A DNA stretch of 64,000 nt from Mucilaginibacter sp. OK268 (GTDB lineage Bacteria > Bacteroidota > Bacteroidia > Sphingobacteriales > Sphingobacteriaceae), in NCBI RefSeq assembly GCF_900103125.1, contig NZ_FNJV01000002.1:124001-188000 (forward strand). The letters run 5' to 3'. Under the pieces are notes generated by a model, which was not told the origin of the DNA, made no database searches, and saw only the letters and a list, made by a program, of their open reading frames with translations. The translations under genes and the position numbers were made by a program. This document shows positions 1 to 8,220 of this stretch, piece by piece. Numbering within the stretch: the first letter of the stretch is position 1; every line of letters begins with the position of its first letter.

Positions 1-807
1 ATATTTTCGAAAGGCGCTGATGTAGTTTTAAATTCTGTCAATCTGAACGGATCATTGAAATGGAAGTCAACTTTGTTGTTTAGTTATATCAACTTTAAAA
101 CGATAAAAAACCTGAACCCGCCAACCACGGCAGGATTAGTCAGCGATGGAAATACCATCTTTCCTGTATTGAATGAAAATCCATACGTTATCGTCAGCTA
201 CAAATGGGCCGGGCTTGACCCCAAAACGGGTGACCCGCAAGGTTACCTTAACGGTATCGTCAGCAAAGATTATGCGGCGATAGCACAAAACCCATTTGAT
301 CAGCAGGTAAAAAGCGGTTCAGCTCTGCCCCCGATATTCGGAACATTAAGAAACAGTTTCGATTGGAAACGATTTTCACTGGCCTTCAATCTTTCGTACC
401 GGTTCAATTACTATTTCAGACGCCCAACAACTAATTACTCAAGCCTCATAACTTACGGCGCAGGGTATGCAGATTACGACCAGCGATGGCAGAAACCGGG
501 TGATGAAGCACACACCAATGTACCGTCTTTCATTTACCCGGGAAATGATCTCAGAGATCAATTCTATCACTATGCATCTGTCAATGTAGAAAGAGCGGAT
601 AATGTTAAATTGGAGGAAGTGTACCTGAGTTACACTATTTATCCGGGTAAACGCTTGTTTGGAATAAAATCGCTACAATTCTACCTGTACGCAAACCAGC
701 TCAACCTGATATTATGGAAAGCAAACCATGCCGGAATTGATCCGGACGTGCTGTATAACTATAAACCGCCGGTATCCCTTTCTGCCGGAATCAAAGCCAA
801 TCTTTAA
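1..807 (+). CDS. SusC/RagA-type TonB-dependent outer membrane receptor, C-terminal part
   Basis: The frame is open from base 1 and the gene starts before the window, so only the last 268 residues are visible. The stretch alternates aromatic and polar residues as in a beta-barrel and contains the RWQKPGDEA segment followed by a Y-rich strand that is typical of the SusC/RagA end. It is followed after 10 bases by a SusD-like lipoprotein, the standard pairing. In the family, the SusC barrel imports a glycan or peptide ligand captured by SusD, powered by TonB. The substrate cannot be told from this fragment. Confidence 0.93.
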   Translation: MFSKGADVVLNSVNLNGSLKWKSTLLFSYINFKTIKNLNPPTTAGLVSDGNTIFPVLNENPYVIVSYKWAGLDPKTGDPQGYLNGIVSKDYAAIAQNPFDQQVKSGSALPPIFGTLRNSFDWKRFSLAFNLSYRFNYYFRRPTTNYSSLITYGAGYADYDQRWQKPGDEAHTNVPSFIYPGNDLRDQFYHYASVNVERADNVKLEEVYLSYTIYPGKRLFGIKSLQFYLYANQLNLILWKANHAGIDPDVLYNYKPPVSLSAGIKANL

Positions 808-817
808 ATTTTAAATT

Positions 818-2197
818 ATGAAAAATTCATATAACATAAAGCCCGGATTTAGTTCCCGGCTGCTCCTGCTATTGTTTTGGCTCTTGCCGCTATTTTCCCT
901 GAACGCATGCAAAAAATACCTGGATGCGAAACCGGATCAGTCAATCGCCACGCCTTCAACTATAGAAGACCTCGAAGGCATTCTGAATGCGTACGGCACC
1001 ATAAACGGCCGGTATCCGTCTGCATCAGAAGTAGCCTCAGACGATTTTTACCTGACAGCAACCGATTTCAACAGTCTGATTGATCCGCAGCGTTTTTACT
1101 ACAGCTGGCAAAAGTCACCAAATTTTGTGGGTGATTATACTTCACCATATCTGGCAATTGAGTACACTAATATCTTACTTGAAGCACTGCCAGAAGTTTC
1201 AGGCGGAGATGCAGCCAGACGAAATACCGTTGAGGGTAACGCATTGTTCGTTCGTGCATCATATCACTATGCCCTGGCTCAGTTATATGCGAAAGCCTAT
1301 AGCAAGGCATCCGCAAACAGTGATCTGGGAATAGCACTCCGGCTGACATCCGATATTGCAGTCAGACCAGTTCGTTCGACTGTATCGGAGACCTACAACA
1401 CCATTTTAAATGACCTAAGGAGGTCTGTTCCTTTGCTTCCCGCAATTCCTGATGTAAAATACAGATCAAGCAAGGCAGCCGCCTATGGAATGCTTGCACG
1501 ACTATACCTTTCGATGAGTGATTTCAAAAACGCGGGTTTGTACGCTGATTCCGCGTTAAATCGGTACAACAAGCTGATTGATTATAACACCTTAAGTCCG
1601 GCAGCTGCCATACCTTTTAAACAATTCAACGATGAGGTGATTTACGACTCGAGAGCGGGTGGCCCGCAGGCGTTGTCCCAGTCGAAGGCAAAAGTAGATA
1701 CTGCTCTCTTTACTTCATATGCCCAGCAGGATCTCCGGAAAACAGTATTATTTAAAACAAACGCAGATGGCAGCAGGGCTTTTAAGGGCAATTACACCGG
1801 GGTGGCCGGTGCCAGTTTATTTACCGGCATTGCAACAAATGAATTGTATTTCGTCAAGGCAGAGGCGGCGGTAAGAAACGGAGACAGCAACAAAGCTTTA
1901 GAGGCTTTAAATACACTGCTTTTCACCAGATGGAAAAAGGGAACATTTATACCCTATACCATTACAGATCCTAAACAATTACTTCAGCTTATTCTAAAGG
2001 AAAGAAGGAAGGATTTACTTTTCCGATCACTGCGCTGGACTGATTTAAGACGGCTGAATCTGGACCCTGATTATGCCAAGACCCTGACCAGAAATTTAAA
2101 TATCGCTACTTATTCGCTGGAACCTAACGGACTTCGCTACGTTTTCCAGATTGATCAGAATGCGGTCAACCTAAGCGGACTGCAGCAAAATCCATAA
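818..2197 (+). CDS. SusD/RagB family nutrient-binding lipoprotein
   Basis: This is a 459-residue surface lipoprotein. A hydrophobic signal spans about residues 14-30 and ends in the lipobox L-N-A-C with Cys31 as the lipidated residue. The following KKYLDAKPDQ segment and the SusD-like C-terminal RRKDLLFRSLRWTDLRRL segment are characteristic. It should cap the SusC barrel encoded just upstream and bind the ligand. No glycosidase or sulfatase gene follows; the transcription unit ends at a strong terminator, so this is an isolated SusCD pair of unknown substrate. Confidence 0.93.
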   Translation: MKNSYNIKPGFSSRLLLLLFWLLPLFSLNACKKYLDAKPDQSIATPSTIEDLEGILNAYGTINGRYPSASEVASDDFYLTATDFNSLIDPQRFYYSWQKSPNFVGDYTSPYLAIEYTNILLEALPEVSGGDAARRNTVEGNALFVRASYHYALAQLYAKAYSKASANSDLGIALRLTSDIAVRPVRSTVSETYNTILNDLRRSVPLLPAIPDVKYRSSKAAAYGMLARLYLSMSDFKNAGLYADSALNRYNKLIDYNTLSPAAAIPFKQFNDEVIYDSRAGGPQALSQSKAKVDTALFTSYAQQDLRKTVLFKTNADGSRAFKGNYTGVAGASLFTGIATNELYFVKAEAAVRNGDSNKALEALNTLLFTRWKKGTFIPYTITDPKQLLQLILKERRKDLLFRSLRWTDLRRLNLDPDYAKTLTRNLNIATYSLEPNGLRYVFQIDQNAVNLSGLQQNP

Positions 2198-2231
2198 AAA
2201 AGGAAAGGGGCAGCTGCCCCTTTCCTTTTTT
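2196..2231. terminator. bidirectional intrinsic terminator between susD and the DUF6520 gene
   Basis: A perfect inverted repeat has 18-base arms (2196-2213 and 2214-2231) with a GC-rich core flanked by A6 on one side and T6 on the other. It overlaps the susD stop codon and the stop of the convergent minus-strand gene, so it can end transcription from both sides. Confidence 0.92.
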
Positions 2232-2553
2232 ATGGCTCCATATCAATTGCACCATCAGCCGGTGAATGATTCTGTTGTGATAACCAGAGGTTAGCCTTCT
2301 CCGCATTAAATTCGGAACTCGCCGGGGTTTGCCCAACAGTTTTGGCGGTACTTAACGTTACTCCACAAACATTAGTAACATCTTCACAGGGATTGTCAGT
2401 TCGTGCGGTGTAGTTATTGATATTCTGAATATCCGTTTGTGTACGGGTTGCCCCATTATACTTAAAAAAATTACTGGTGCTTTTTTTAGCGGTAAAAGCA
2501 CTTGACCCGAATGCCATAATAATGGCAACCACTGGTATGATTAATTTGCGCAT
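2230..2553 (-). CDS. DUF6520 family small exported protein
   Basis: This 107-residue protein has a cleavable signal peptide (about residues 1-22, ending in SAFTA). A short mature part contains two cysteines in a C-x6-C spacing (CEDVTNVC). It resembles the DUF6520 family found only in Bacteroidota, whose role is not known. The gene lies downstream of a MauE/DoxX-like membrane protein on the same strand. That suggests, without proof, that the cysteine pair is oxidised or reduced in the periplasm with help from the neighbour. Confidence 0.75.
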   Translation of the reverse strand: MRKLIIPVVAIIMAFGSSAFTAKKSTSNFFKYNGATRTQTDIQNINNYTARTDNPCEDVTNVCGVTLSTAKTVGQTPASSEFNAEKANLWLSQQNHSPADGAIDMEP

Positions 2554-2702
2554 TTTGTATAATGCTTTATTAAATCAAAAAGCATCAGAAAAACTTTTAT
2601 AACAGAATTAATTGACTCTTGCCTACTCTGATTGCAGGTTTTCGGCAGCTCCTGTTTCGCTTTCGCAAACTCCCTCGTAAAAGCGCTAATTTGTAAATAA
2701 GA

Positions 2703-3134
2703 CTATATGTCACCTGCCTCCTTTCTTGTATAGATCATGATCGAAACAGAGGTCAGCGCCAGAAATGTGATATTGAACCATAAATGAAAATTCCATCCCA
2801 TATGTTCAATTAAGCCGCCGCAAGCACAGGGAACGTGGTTAAAAAAACGACGCAGGATCAGGCCGGTGTAAATCGTAAAGGCAAAGAACAGAGCTGCCGA
2901 AATATAAAGTCCGGGCAGACTGGTCTTTTTAACGATCAGCAATATTCCTGTCAGAATCTCTGCTGGCGGCAATCCATAAATCATCAGTGTTTGAAGCGAT
3001 CTGCCCAACGGCTGTTTGTGCATCGCTGAGATGAAATACTGAAAATTAAGCAATTTGCTTACGGCTGCGTAAAACCATAAAAGGGCGATTAGGCCCGTGG
3101 CGTATTTTAAGAATTTGTCCGACCTCTTTTCCAT
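2703..3134 (-). CDS. MauE/DoxX family redox-associated membrane protein
   Basis: This 143-residue protein has four predicted membrane helices (roughly residues 11-30, 46-68, 74-95 and 112-135). A C-x-C-G-G motif at Cys103/Cys105 sits in the loop before the last helix. MauE-like proteins are thought to support thiol-disulfide chemistry in the periplasm. It lies about 50 bases after an HTH gene and upstream of the DUF6520 gene on the same strand, so the three may form one unit. Assignment is by fold pattern and the cysteine motif. Confidence 0.8.
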   Translation of the reverse strand: MEKRSDKFLKYATGLIALLWFYAAVSKLLNFQYFISAMHKQPLGRSLQTLMIYGLPPAEILTGILLIVKKTSLPGLYISAALFFAFTIYTGLILRRFFNHVPCACGGLIEHMGWNFHLWFNITFLALTSVSIMIYTRKEAGDI

Positions 3135-3182
3135 AATCTGATGTATGGCATAAAGGTATATCCGGCTTAATGACAGAAAATG

Positions 3183-3404
3183 TCACTCTTTTTTTTTGAT
3201 GAAATATTTTTTTTGAAGACGGTCGTATTGTATATCATGGCCACGGTCGCGAAGGTGATTCAGCATTCTCTTAACGGTTCGGGTGCTGCAGCTGAAGCGG
3301 GTGGCCGCATCATCTATGGTGCGGAACCTGTTCTTTCCGATCAGTTCCAGGATGTAATCAAGCCGCTTCTCATAAGATCTGTAGTCCATAGCACTCGTTC
3401 TCAA
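3183..3404 (-). CDS. small HTH-domain (DeoR/HTH_11-like) DNA-binding protein
   Basis: This 73-residue protein consists almost entirely of a winged-helix-like HTH: an N-terminal helix, then a TIDDAATRFSCSTRTVKRML segment that reads as the turn and recognition helix, and a basic tail. An in-frame Met at residue 6 (start at 3389) is an equally good start. Such proteins are common in Bacteroidota ICEs as single-domain regulators. The gene precedes the MauE-like gene on the same strand. Its target is unknown. Confidence 0.7.
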   Translation of the reverse strand: MRTSAMDYRSYEKRLDYILELIGKNRFRTIDDAATRFSCSTRTVKRMLNHLRDRGHDIQYDRLQKKYFIKKKE

Positions 3405-3444
3405 ATTGGTATGAGTGAATTTGGAGGATTGGGAGGTAAAATGC

Positions 3445-3509
3445 TATAACCTGTACTTATAAATTATTTGCATTTCATGTTTGTTGTGTCACTGTAAGTA
3501 CCAGTTATA
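3445..3509. repeat. imperfect inverted repeat between the two HTH genes
   Basis: A 15-base arm at 3445-3459 (TATAACCTGTACTTA) is matched at 13 of 15 positions by its reverse complement at 3495-3509. The arms are separated by 35 AT-rich bases. The right arm overlaps the stop of the XRE gene and the left arm lies upstream of the 3404 start. This could be a pair of operator half-sites or a weak stem; the sequence alone does not decide. Confidence 0.45.
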
Positions 3510-3813
3510 AGACCGGAGGGCTTGATCTCCTGGCATTGATACCAGCCTTCCATATCGCGCTGAATTTTCTGATCGTACGCCAGAATTTCAGGTGATTGAT
3601 ACCGCTTCCGAACTTCGGTTTAGGCATCAGTTCAAATGGCGACATCTCCAGAATTTCAGCTATTTCAAACACGCGCTTAATGGTCATTTCGGTTTCGTTC
3701 CGTTCCAGGTTTGAATAGGCGGCCTGCGAAATATCCAGCATGAATGCCATGTACTCCTGACTGTAGTTTTTCATCAGTCTGCGGATCCTTATTTTATCTC
3801 CGATGCTGTCCAT
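3505..3813 (-). CDS. XRE-family HTH transcriptional regulator
   Basis: This 102-residue protein has a classic XRE/Cro HTH in residues 4-60 (KIRIRRLMKNYSQEYMAFML, then ISQAAYSNLERNE) and a short basic C-terminus. It is divergent from the bacteriocin-like gene starting at 3946, with about 130 bases of shared upstream DNA. It is therefore the best candidate for controlling that cassette. This is positional inference; no operator was verified. Confidence 0.85.
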   Translation of the reverse strand: MDSIGDKIRIRRLMKNYSQEYMAFMLDISQAAYSNLERNETEMTIKRVFEIAEILEMSPFELMPKPKFGSGINHLKFWRTIRKFSAIWKAGINARRSSPPVL

Positions 3814-3945
3814 AATATATTTCGCAATAATATTCCTATAAGCAAAAGTAATAAATTACAAGTTAAGGTTTTAGCTTACGGCACCGCATCTTTTGACCTT
3901 TACTTCAACTCCCGATATTGGGAACGGGTTTAATTATTATTATAT

Positions 3946-4110
3946 ATGAAAGATCTATGTGATGCAAAAGCAAATGAATTAAGAGGCGGGTCAGCCTGCG
4001 GCTACAACATCGTGGTATCCGCCACCGTCGGCGGCCTGTTTGGAGGAGCCGGCGCAGCAGTGGGTGCCATCGCTGCAGCTACCGGCCCGTCCTGCCTGGG
4101 ATGGTGGTAA
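3946..4110 (+). CDS. double-glycine leader bacteriocin-like peptide precursor
   Basis: This short gene encodes 54 residues. The first 15 (MKDLCDAKANELRGG) form a double-glycine leader with a charged, helical body. The remaining 39 residues are a Gly/Ala-rich hydrophobic segment of glycine-zipper type (GGLFGGAGAAVGAIAAA) framed by Cys18 and Cys50 and ending in LGWW. A leader of 15 residues ending in Gly-Gly plus a cysteine-framed hydrophobic core fits class II bacteriocins, including those reported from Bacteroidota. The same locus encodes a C39 peptidase, the enzyme class that cuts after Gly-Gly. A terminator hairpin follows immediately. Activity and target are unknown. Confidence 0.8.
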   Translation: MKDLCDAKANELRGGSACGYNIVVSATVGGLFGGAGAAVGAIAAATGPSCLGWW

Positions 4111-4116
4111 CTGTTG

Positions 4117-4145
4117 ATCACCGGAGGGCCGGACCTTCCGGTGAT
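4117..4145 (+). terminator. hairpin after the bacteriocin-like gene
   Basis: Nine-base perfect arms (ATCACCGGA at 4117-4125 and its complement at 4137-4145) enclose an 11-base GC-rich loop, seven bases after the stop codon. There is no clear T-run, so termination may be weak. It also sits at the end of the convergent rhomboid gene. Confidence 0.5.
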
Positions 4146-4148
4146 GTA

Positions 4149-4763
4149 TTAAAGTAAGTTTGGAAATATGGCCAGCGTAACTATAATGCCGCCCAATGCA
4201 CTAAAAAAATGCAGCTCATGATCCATCATCTGGTTGGCGTACCTCCACTGATAAACGATAAGCCCGGCAATCACAATTAAGCCCGCAAATATATTTTTTA
4301 CGCCGCCTGCTATCGGCAGGTAGAATGCGATGAAGTCGGGGCTCAGCATCATAAAACTCAGCATACACCCCAAAATACTGCCCGATGCCCCGGCACTTGA
4401 GTAGGCATAACTGTTCCGGTGCCGCCAGGTAACCAAAAGAACTCCTGAAAAGTGGCTCAGCAGGTAAATCAGCAGGAATATAAGGCTGCCATAATTCCGC
4501 CTGGCATTTAAAAATCCCTCCAACTGACCGCAAATGAAAAATGCCATTACCTCGTTGATCACCAGGTGCATCGGATCATTGTGCACAAAATCAGAAGTTG
4601 CAAGCCTGTAATATTCTTTTCTTTTGATGATACTGTTGGGATGAAGTATCATTTTTAAATAGAAATCACGTTTCCGGAAAGCAGCAATACTGGTCACCAT
4701 CATAAGCCCCATGATAGCAAGCGTAACCGGTATGTTTGTAAGTGTTCTGATCAGGTCAGGCAT
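4149..4763 (-). CDS. rhomboid family intramembrane serine protease
   Basis: This 204-residue polytopic protein has the family marks: H66-x3-N70 in the second helix, the G-x-S-G motif with Ser127 as nucleophile (GASG, 125-128) and a late His185 before the LGG turn. Both members of the Ser/His dyad are therefore present. It lies convergent with the bacteriocin-like gene and between it and the C39 transporter. A role in processing or releasing a membrane substrate of this cassette is possible, but it could equally be an unrelated insertion. Confidence 0.82.
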   Translation of the reverse strand: MPDLIRTLTNIPVTLAIMGLMMVTSIAAFRKRDFYLKMILHPNSIIKRKEYYRLATSDFVHNDPMHLVINEVMAFFICGQLEGFLNARRNYGSLIFLLIYLLSHFSGVLLVTWRHRNSYAYSSAGASGSILGCMLSFMMLSPDFIAFYLPIAGGVKNIFAGLIVIAGLIVYQWRYANQMMDHELHFFSALGGIIVTLAIFPNLL

Positions 4764-4867
4764 AGGATATTAATTTTATTCCGCAATCACTTTTACTTAT
4801 AATTTATAACTCCCTCTTATTGTAAACGGCACTGTCCGCGCAGAATTTTACTTAAAAATCCACGGAC

Positions 4868-5509
4868 ATGAAATTATTGTTTAAACATGGTATCCTAAGC
4901 TTCGCATTGCTGCTACTGCTTACCTTTCTGCTGATCTATCTTACTGATCACTATATCCTTACCGTTGAATTTTATGAAAATAACGGTAATCCCCTATCCG
5001 GTATTCCCGAACAGGATCTCAGCATTTATCAGGCATTACAAAAGTGGGTATATGTTTCATCGGCTGTTTACCTGCTTATGAAACTCTGTGTGATCACCCT
5101 AATCATTCACACCGCCCTTTACTTGCAAAACGAGGAGGTTTCCTTTCGGAACGTTCTGAAAATCACCGTCATTGCGGAATTTGTATTCCTCATCCCCGCC
5201 GCAATAAAGATATCCTGCTTCTATTATACGTTTGAACATGCAAGTTTGTTGGACTGGCACAAGTATTATGTTTTCTCAGCCCTGAGCCTGTTCAGCGATG
5301 TCCCTGCCGACTGGTTTTATGCCCTGCAATCCTTCAATGTATTTGAGATCGCCTATTGGTTTCTGCTGGCTTTAGGTATTTCGAGAATTTCTCAGCTTAA
5401 CTATGACCAATCTTTAAGACTGGTCGTCCTCTCCTATGTTCCGGGCTTACTGGTCTGGATCGCCGCTGTCACATTCTTCACTTTAATCATGTTTCCCGCC
5501 ACGGGCTAA
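4868..5509 (+). CDS. multi-pass membrane protein of unknown function in the bacteriocin cassette
   Basis: This 213-residue protein has about five hydrophobic segments (near residues 7-27, 57-84, 97-117, 155-174 and 184-208) and no recognisable catalytic motif. The architecture resembles Yip1-like or CPBP-free membrane proteins, but I cannot place it in a family. It starts 44 bases before the C39 transporter gene on the same strand, with only a short gap, so the two are probably co-transcribed. An immunity protein or a transport partner are reasonable guesses from position only. Confidence 0.6.
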   Translation: MKLLFKHGILSFALLLLLTFLLIYLTDHYILTVEFYENNGNPLSGIPEQDLSIYQALQKWVYVSSAVYLLMKLCVITLIIHTALYLQNEEVSFRNVLKITVIAEFVFLIPAAIKISCFYYTFEHASLLDWHKYYVFSALSLFSDVPADWFYALQSFNVFEIAYWFLLALGISRISQLNYDQSLRLVVLSYVPGLLVWIAAVTFFTLIMFPATG

Positions 5510-5553
5510 AAAGTGGTTGTTCCTGGTTCTATCTTCCTTTTTAACTAACGCTT

Positions 5554-6921
5554 ATGAAAAATTCACGTGCTATTTACAACACTTTTGTCAGCCAGACCGG
5601 TCCTTATGACTGCGGCATTGCATGTCTGGGCATGCTCCTGAACTATGCGGGGCGCTATATTGATGCCGATAAACTGATCCTGGATTATCCGGTTTCCGAA
5701 AACGGCTTATCACTTTTGGAACTTCGTAATATCGCCAGAGATCTGCAGTTTGCGTCCCGTTGTGTAACAATGGATCTCACTTTTCTGCGGGCGGCTAAAA
5801 CGCCATGCATTCTGCATACCATCAATCATACCGGTGCAAATCACTTTGTAGTATGCTTTGGCGCGGAAATGAGAAGCGGCAGTTACAGATACCTGATAGG
5901 CGATCCTGCTACACAGATGCGTTTTATTTCGGAAAAGGATTTGGTCGAAATCTGGCCTGGTTTTGCAGCCCTTTACTTTGATCTGGTTAAGTTAAATCTT
6001 TGCGGCATAAAGCACCATCCCTGGCTCATCCTATTAAAAATCAAAGCGTTCCGGAAAGCATTGCTGATCAGCATTCCGTTTCTGAGTACATGCTCTACAA
6101 TTCTCGGGATTGCTCTTTCCTGGATGCTGCAGCGGGGAATTAACGATTCGCTTGCCGATAAAAAGAACAGCATCGTTATCGCTGTCGTTTTATTGCTGCT
6201 TTTCATGATGCTTTTTAAGAGCCTGCTCAGTCATGTCAGGCAGCATATCCTGATCATGCTCAACGGCGCGGTCAGAGACCGTTTTACAGGCTCATTTATC
6301 AGGAAAGTTCTTTCTGCAGGATTTAATGAGGATACTATTAAAAAAGGGGTTGCTGATATCCAGAAGATACAGAATGCGCTGTCTGCCTTTTTCGCAGTAT
6401 TGATGTCTGAGGGTTGTATCATTTCGATGACAGTAGCCGCTTTATGGTATTTTGATCCCGCTGTCGGTTTAATCAATACCACTTATTTAGTCCTGATTAC
6501 TTTACTCGCGTTCAGATCATCGCCGGAATTTGCCTATCAGCAAGCAGCGCTGAGTGAATTATCTGCGTCCGCGGAAAACGCGCTTTTCCGCACGATACGA
6601 TCCTTTACGGATGTAACAGATCGGGCCGGCACCTTACAGATACATCTGCAAAACCAAATGAACTGCCTGGGACGGGCCAAAGCGCTGGCTTTAGCCATCA
6701 GCAGGTCTCATTTATGGTATGAATGGATGGGGACTGTGAACGTGATCGCTGTCTTTATTTTCTGCCTGTACAATATCAGGCATCAAGCTATTTCCTATAA
6801 CACCCTCATGGCTGAAGTAATTCTCAGCTACTTTGTTTCAGCCCTCATGCCGAAGGTCTGTAATGTATTTTCTGTTATATCTGAAGGCTCCAGGCTTGCC
6901 CGGAGATACCTGAACATCTGA
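5554..6921 (+). CDS. C39 peptidase plus ABC-type transmembrane domain, lacking the ATPase domain
   Basis: Residues 1-150 form a complete C39 cysteine peptidase: oxyanion Gln14, nucleophile Cys20 in YDCGIACL, a His in NHFVVCFG and an Asp in GDPAT. Residues about 165-455 form the membrane domain of an ABC exporter. In peptidase-containing ABC transporters the ATPase domain follows, giving about 700 residues. Here the frame ends at residue 455 and the next gene begins 88 bases later, so no Walker motifs are encoded. The ATPase might come from another protein, or the gene is a truncated but still open remnant. It should cleave the Gly-Gly leader encoded at 3946. Confidence 0.85.
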   Translation: MKNSRAIYNTFVSQTGPYDCGIACLGMLLNYAGRYIDADKLILDYPVSENGLSLLELRNIARDLQFASRCVTMDLTFLRAAKTPCILHTINHTGANHFVVCFGAEMRSGSYRYLIGDPATQMRFISEKDLVEIWPGFAALYFDLVKLNLCGIKHHPWLILLKIKAFRKALLISIPFLSTCSTILGIALSWMLQRGINDSLADKKNSIVIAVVLLLLFMMLFKSLLSHVRQHILIMLNGAVRDRFTGSFIRKVLSAGFNEDTIKKGVADIQKIQNALSAFFAVLMSEGCIISMTVAALWYFDPAVGLINTTYLVLITLLAFRSSPEFAYQQAALSELSASAENALFRTIRSFTDVTDRAGTLQIHLQNQMNCLGRAKALALAISRSHLWYEWMGTVNVIAVFIFCLYNIRHQAISYNTLMAEVILSYFVSALMPKVCNVFSVISEGSRLARRYLNI

Positions 6922-7008
6922 ATAAACGGCTACTTATTAACCGATCCGCAATACAGGCGCTACTCAGGCCTCATGGGATTGTATTGTTTTAAATTTAATA
7001 AAATCATT

Positions 7009-7848
7009 ATGAATCAGCACCTTGAAAAGATAAAATCAGATCTAAATGACAGCTTGTATGAACTGAGCCACTCTGAGCTAGGGCTCAGCAGGCTCATACA
7101 GGCCCTCAAAATAACCGATGAGGCCGAAGCAGCTGTAAACAACCTTGGCGAAAATCTGCTGTTTGCCGATGAAAAGGAAGAAGTACACTTCTTTAAGCAA
7201 TTTAAACCGGAACTGCTTGCCTGTAAACTGGAAGAGGTCATGAAATACCACATTCACAGGAATGTCCCCATCGGTACAAATGAAAGTAAACTCAAATACT
7301 ACGAGGACGAACTTAAGGCACGTAAAAGCTTTTTTCGGATGAACAATTTTCATTACCAGTACTTCAAATCCGGGCTTTCTGATCTTGACCGGATCTATTT
7401 CCTGTCCGATGCAAGACCTCTTTTGGTACCGGTTGCCGACCTTTCGGAATCCGGTACTGAGTTCTCTACGCCGATGACCTTCCTTTTTGCAAAGTTCATC
7501 GCATATGAACATATACAATACTATATTCTTGAACAAATCGCCCAGATCACACATCCCGAATTACAGCAGTCAAAAACCAACAACCAGACATTTGAACTCA
7601 AATGGACCGGCGATTCCGTAAATATGGTAGAACTGGCTTACGGTATCTGGCTTACCGGACAGCTTAATAATGGAAACGCAAGCCTCAACCAAATTGTCCG
7701 GTGGCTGGAAAGCAGCCTCCATGTATCTATTGGTATTATTCAGCGCCGCTTTAATGAAATCGAACGACGAAAACGCTTAAGCTTCACCAAATTCATAGAC
7801 CAAATGAAAGATGCAATTCTTAAAAAAATCGACCGCGGCAATTCCTGA
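7009..7848 (+). CDS. rteC: RteC family regulator of ICE excision and transfer
   Basis: This 279-residue protein matches the RteC pattern: a helical N-terminal part, a KLKYYEDELKARKSFFRMN segment and a C-terminal HTH-like region (RWLESSLHVSIG then IQRRFNEIERRKRL). The start at 7009 (MNQHLEK) is preferred to an in-frame Met 12 codons upstream because the extra residues look like non-coding translation. In the CTnDOT family RteC activates the excision operon. It is the first clear ICE gene from the left and faces the transfer region. Confidence 0.85.
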   Translation: MNQHLEKIKSDLNDSLYELSHSELGLSRLIQALKITDEAEAAVNNLGENLLFADEKEEVHFFKQFKPELLACKLEEVMKYHIHRNVPIGTNESKLKYYEDELKARKSFFRMNNFHYQYFKSGLSDLDRIYFLSDARPLLVPVADLSESGTEFSTPMTFLFAKFIAYEHIQYYILEQIAQITHPELQQSKTNNQTFELKWTGDSVNMVELAYGIWLTGQLNNGNASLNQIVRWLESSLHVSIGIIQRRFNEIERRKRLSFTKFIDQMKDAILKKIDRGNS

Positions 7849-8220
7849 CTGTTTCAACCATTTTTACCCGCTATTATTTATAGTCTTTCTTTTCGCGATT
7901 CAGACGCATTCCGGCGTCTGAATACCCGTTGATATGCCCTTCAGCGGCCTGACTAATTCAAAATTTATTTATCGGTAGTACCGAAAAGCTCCTCATTTCC
8001 CCGTCACGGATACCCTCACTTTTGATCCCGTTGACGATGACAGACATCAGCAGATCAGCAGATTGAGCAAATCATTCCGGCTTTAAAACCGAACGCTCAG
8101 CCTAAGATCCGACTTTCTGAAATCTGCCAGGCATATGCCGAATTAATATTCGCATTGCCCGCATCACCAACAACATTCAATTCTGCCAGGTGCAGAACAA
8201 AGGGAAACTTTTAAAGGCTT
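7849..8220. other. gene-free leader region between rteC and the structured region
   Basis: No credible gene lies here. The stretch holds a palindrome at 7972-7984 (listed separately). From about 8041 to 8213 one plus-strand frame stays open without any start codon and reads like protein (QIIPALKPNAQPKIRLSEIC). It may be a decayed gene, but I found no family for it. Confidence 0.5.
7972..7984. promoter_or_regulatory. palindrome TCGGTAGTACCGA, left copy
   Basis: Six-base arms meet around a central G. The same 15-base core (TCGGTAGTACCGAAA) recurs near 53506, just upstream of the excisionase-like gene, with similar AT-rich flank before it and a CTCAT-like flank after it. Two copies upstream of ICE regulatory regions suggest an operator for an element-encoded regulator. 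Confidence 0.5.

Noticed and set aside
3171..3185. TGACA/TGTCA palindrome at the end of the small HTH gene
   Set aside because: Five-base arms only and in coding sequence; could easily arise by chance.
8041..8213. Open stretch without start codon that reads like a protein fragment
   Set aside because: No ATG, GTG or TTG start with a suitable context and no recognised family; kept only as a possible decayed gene in the gap note.
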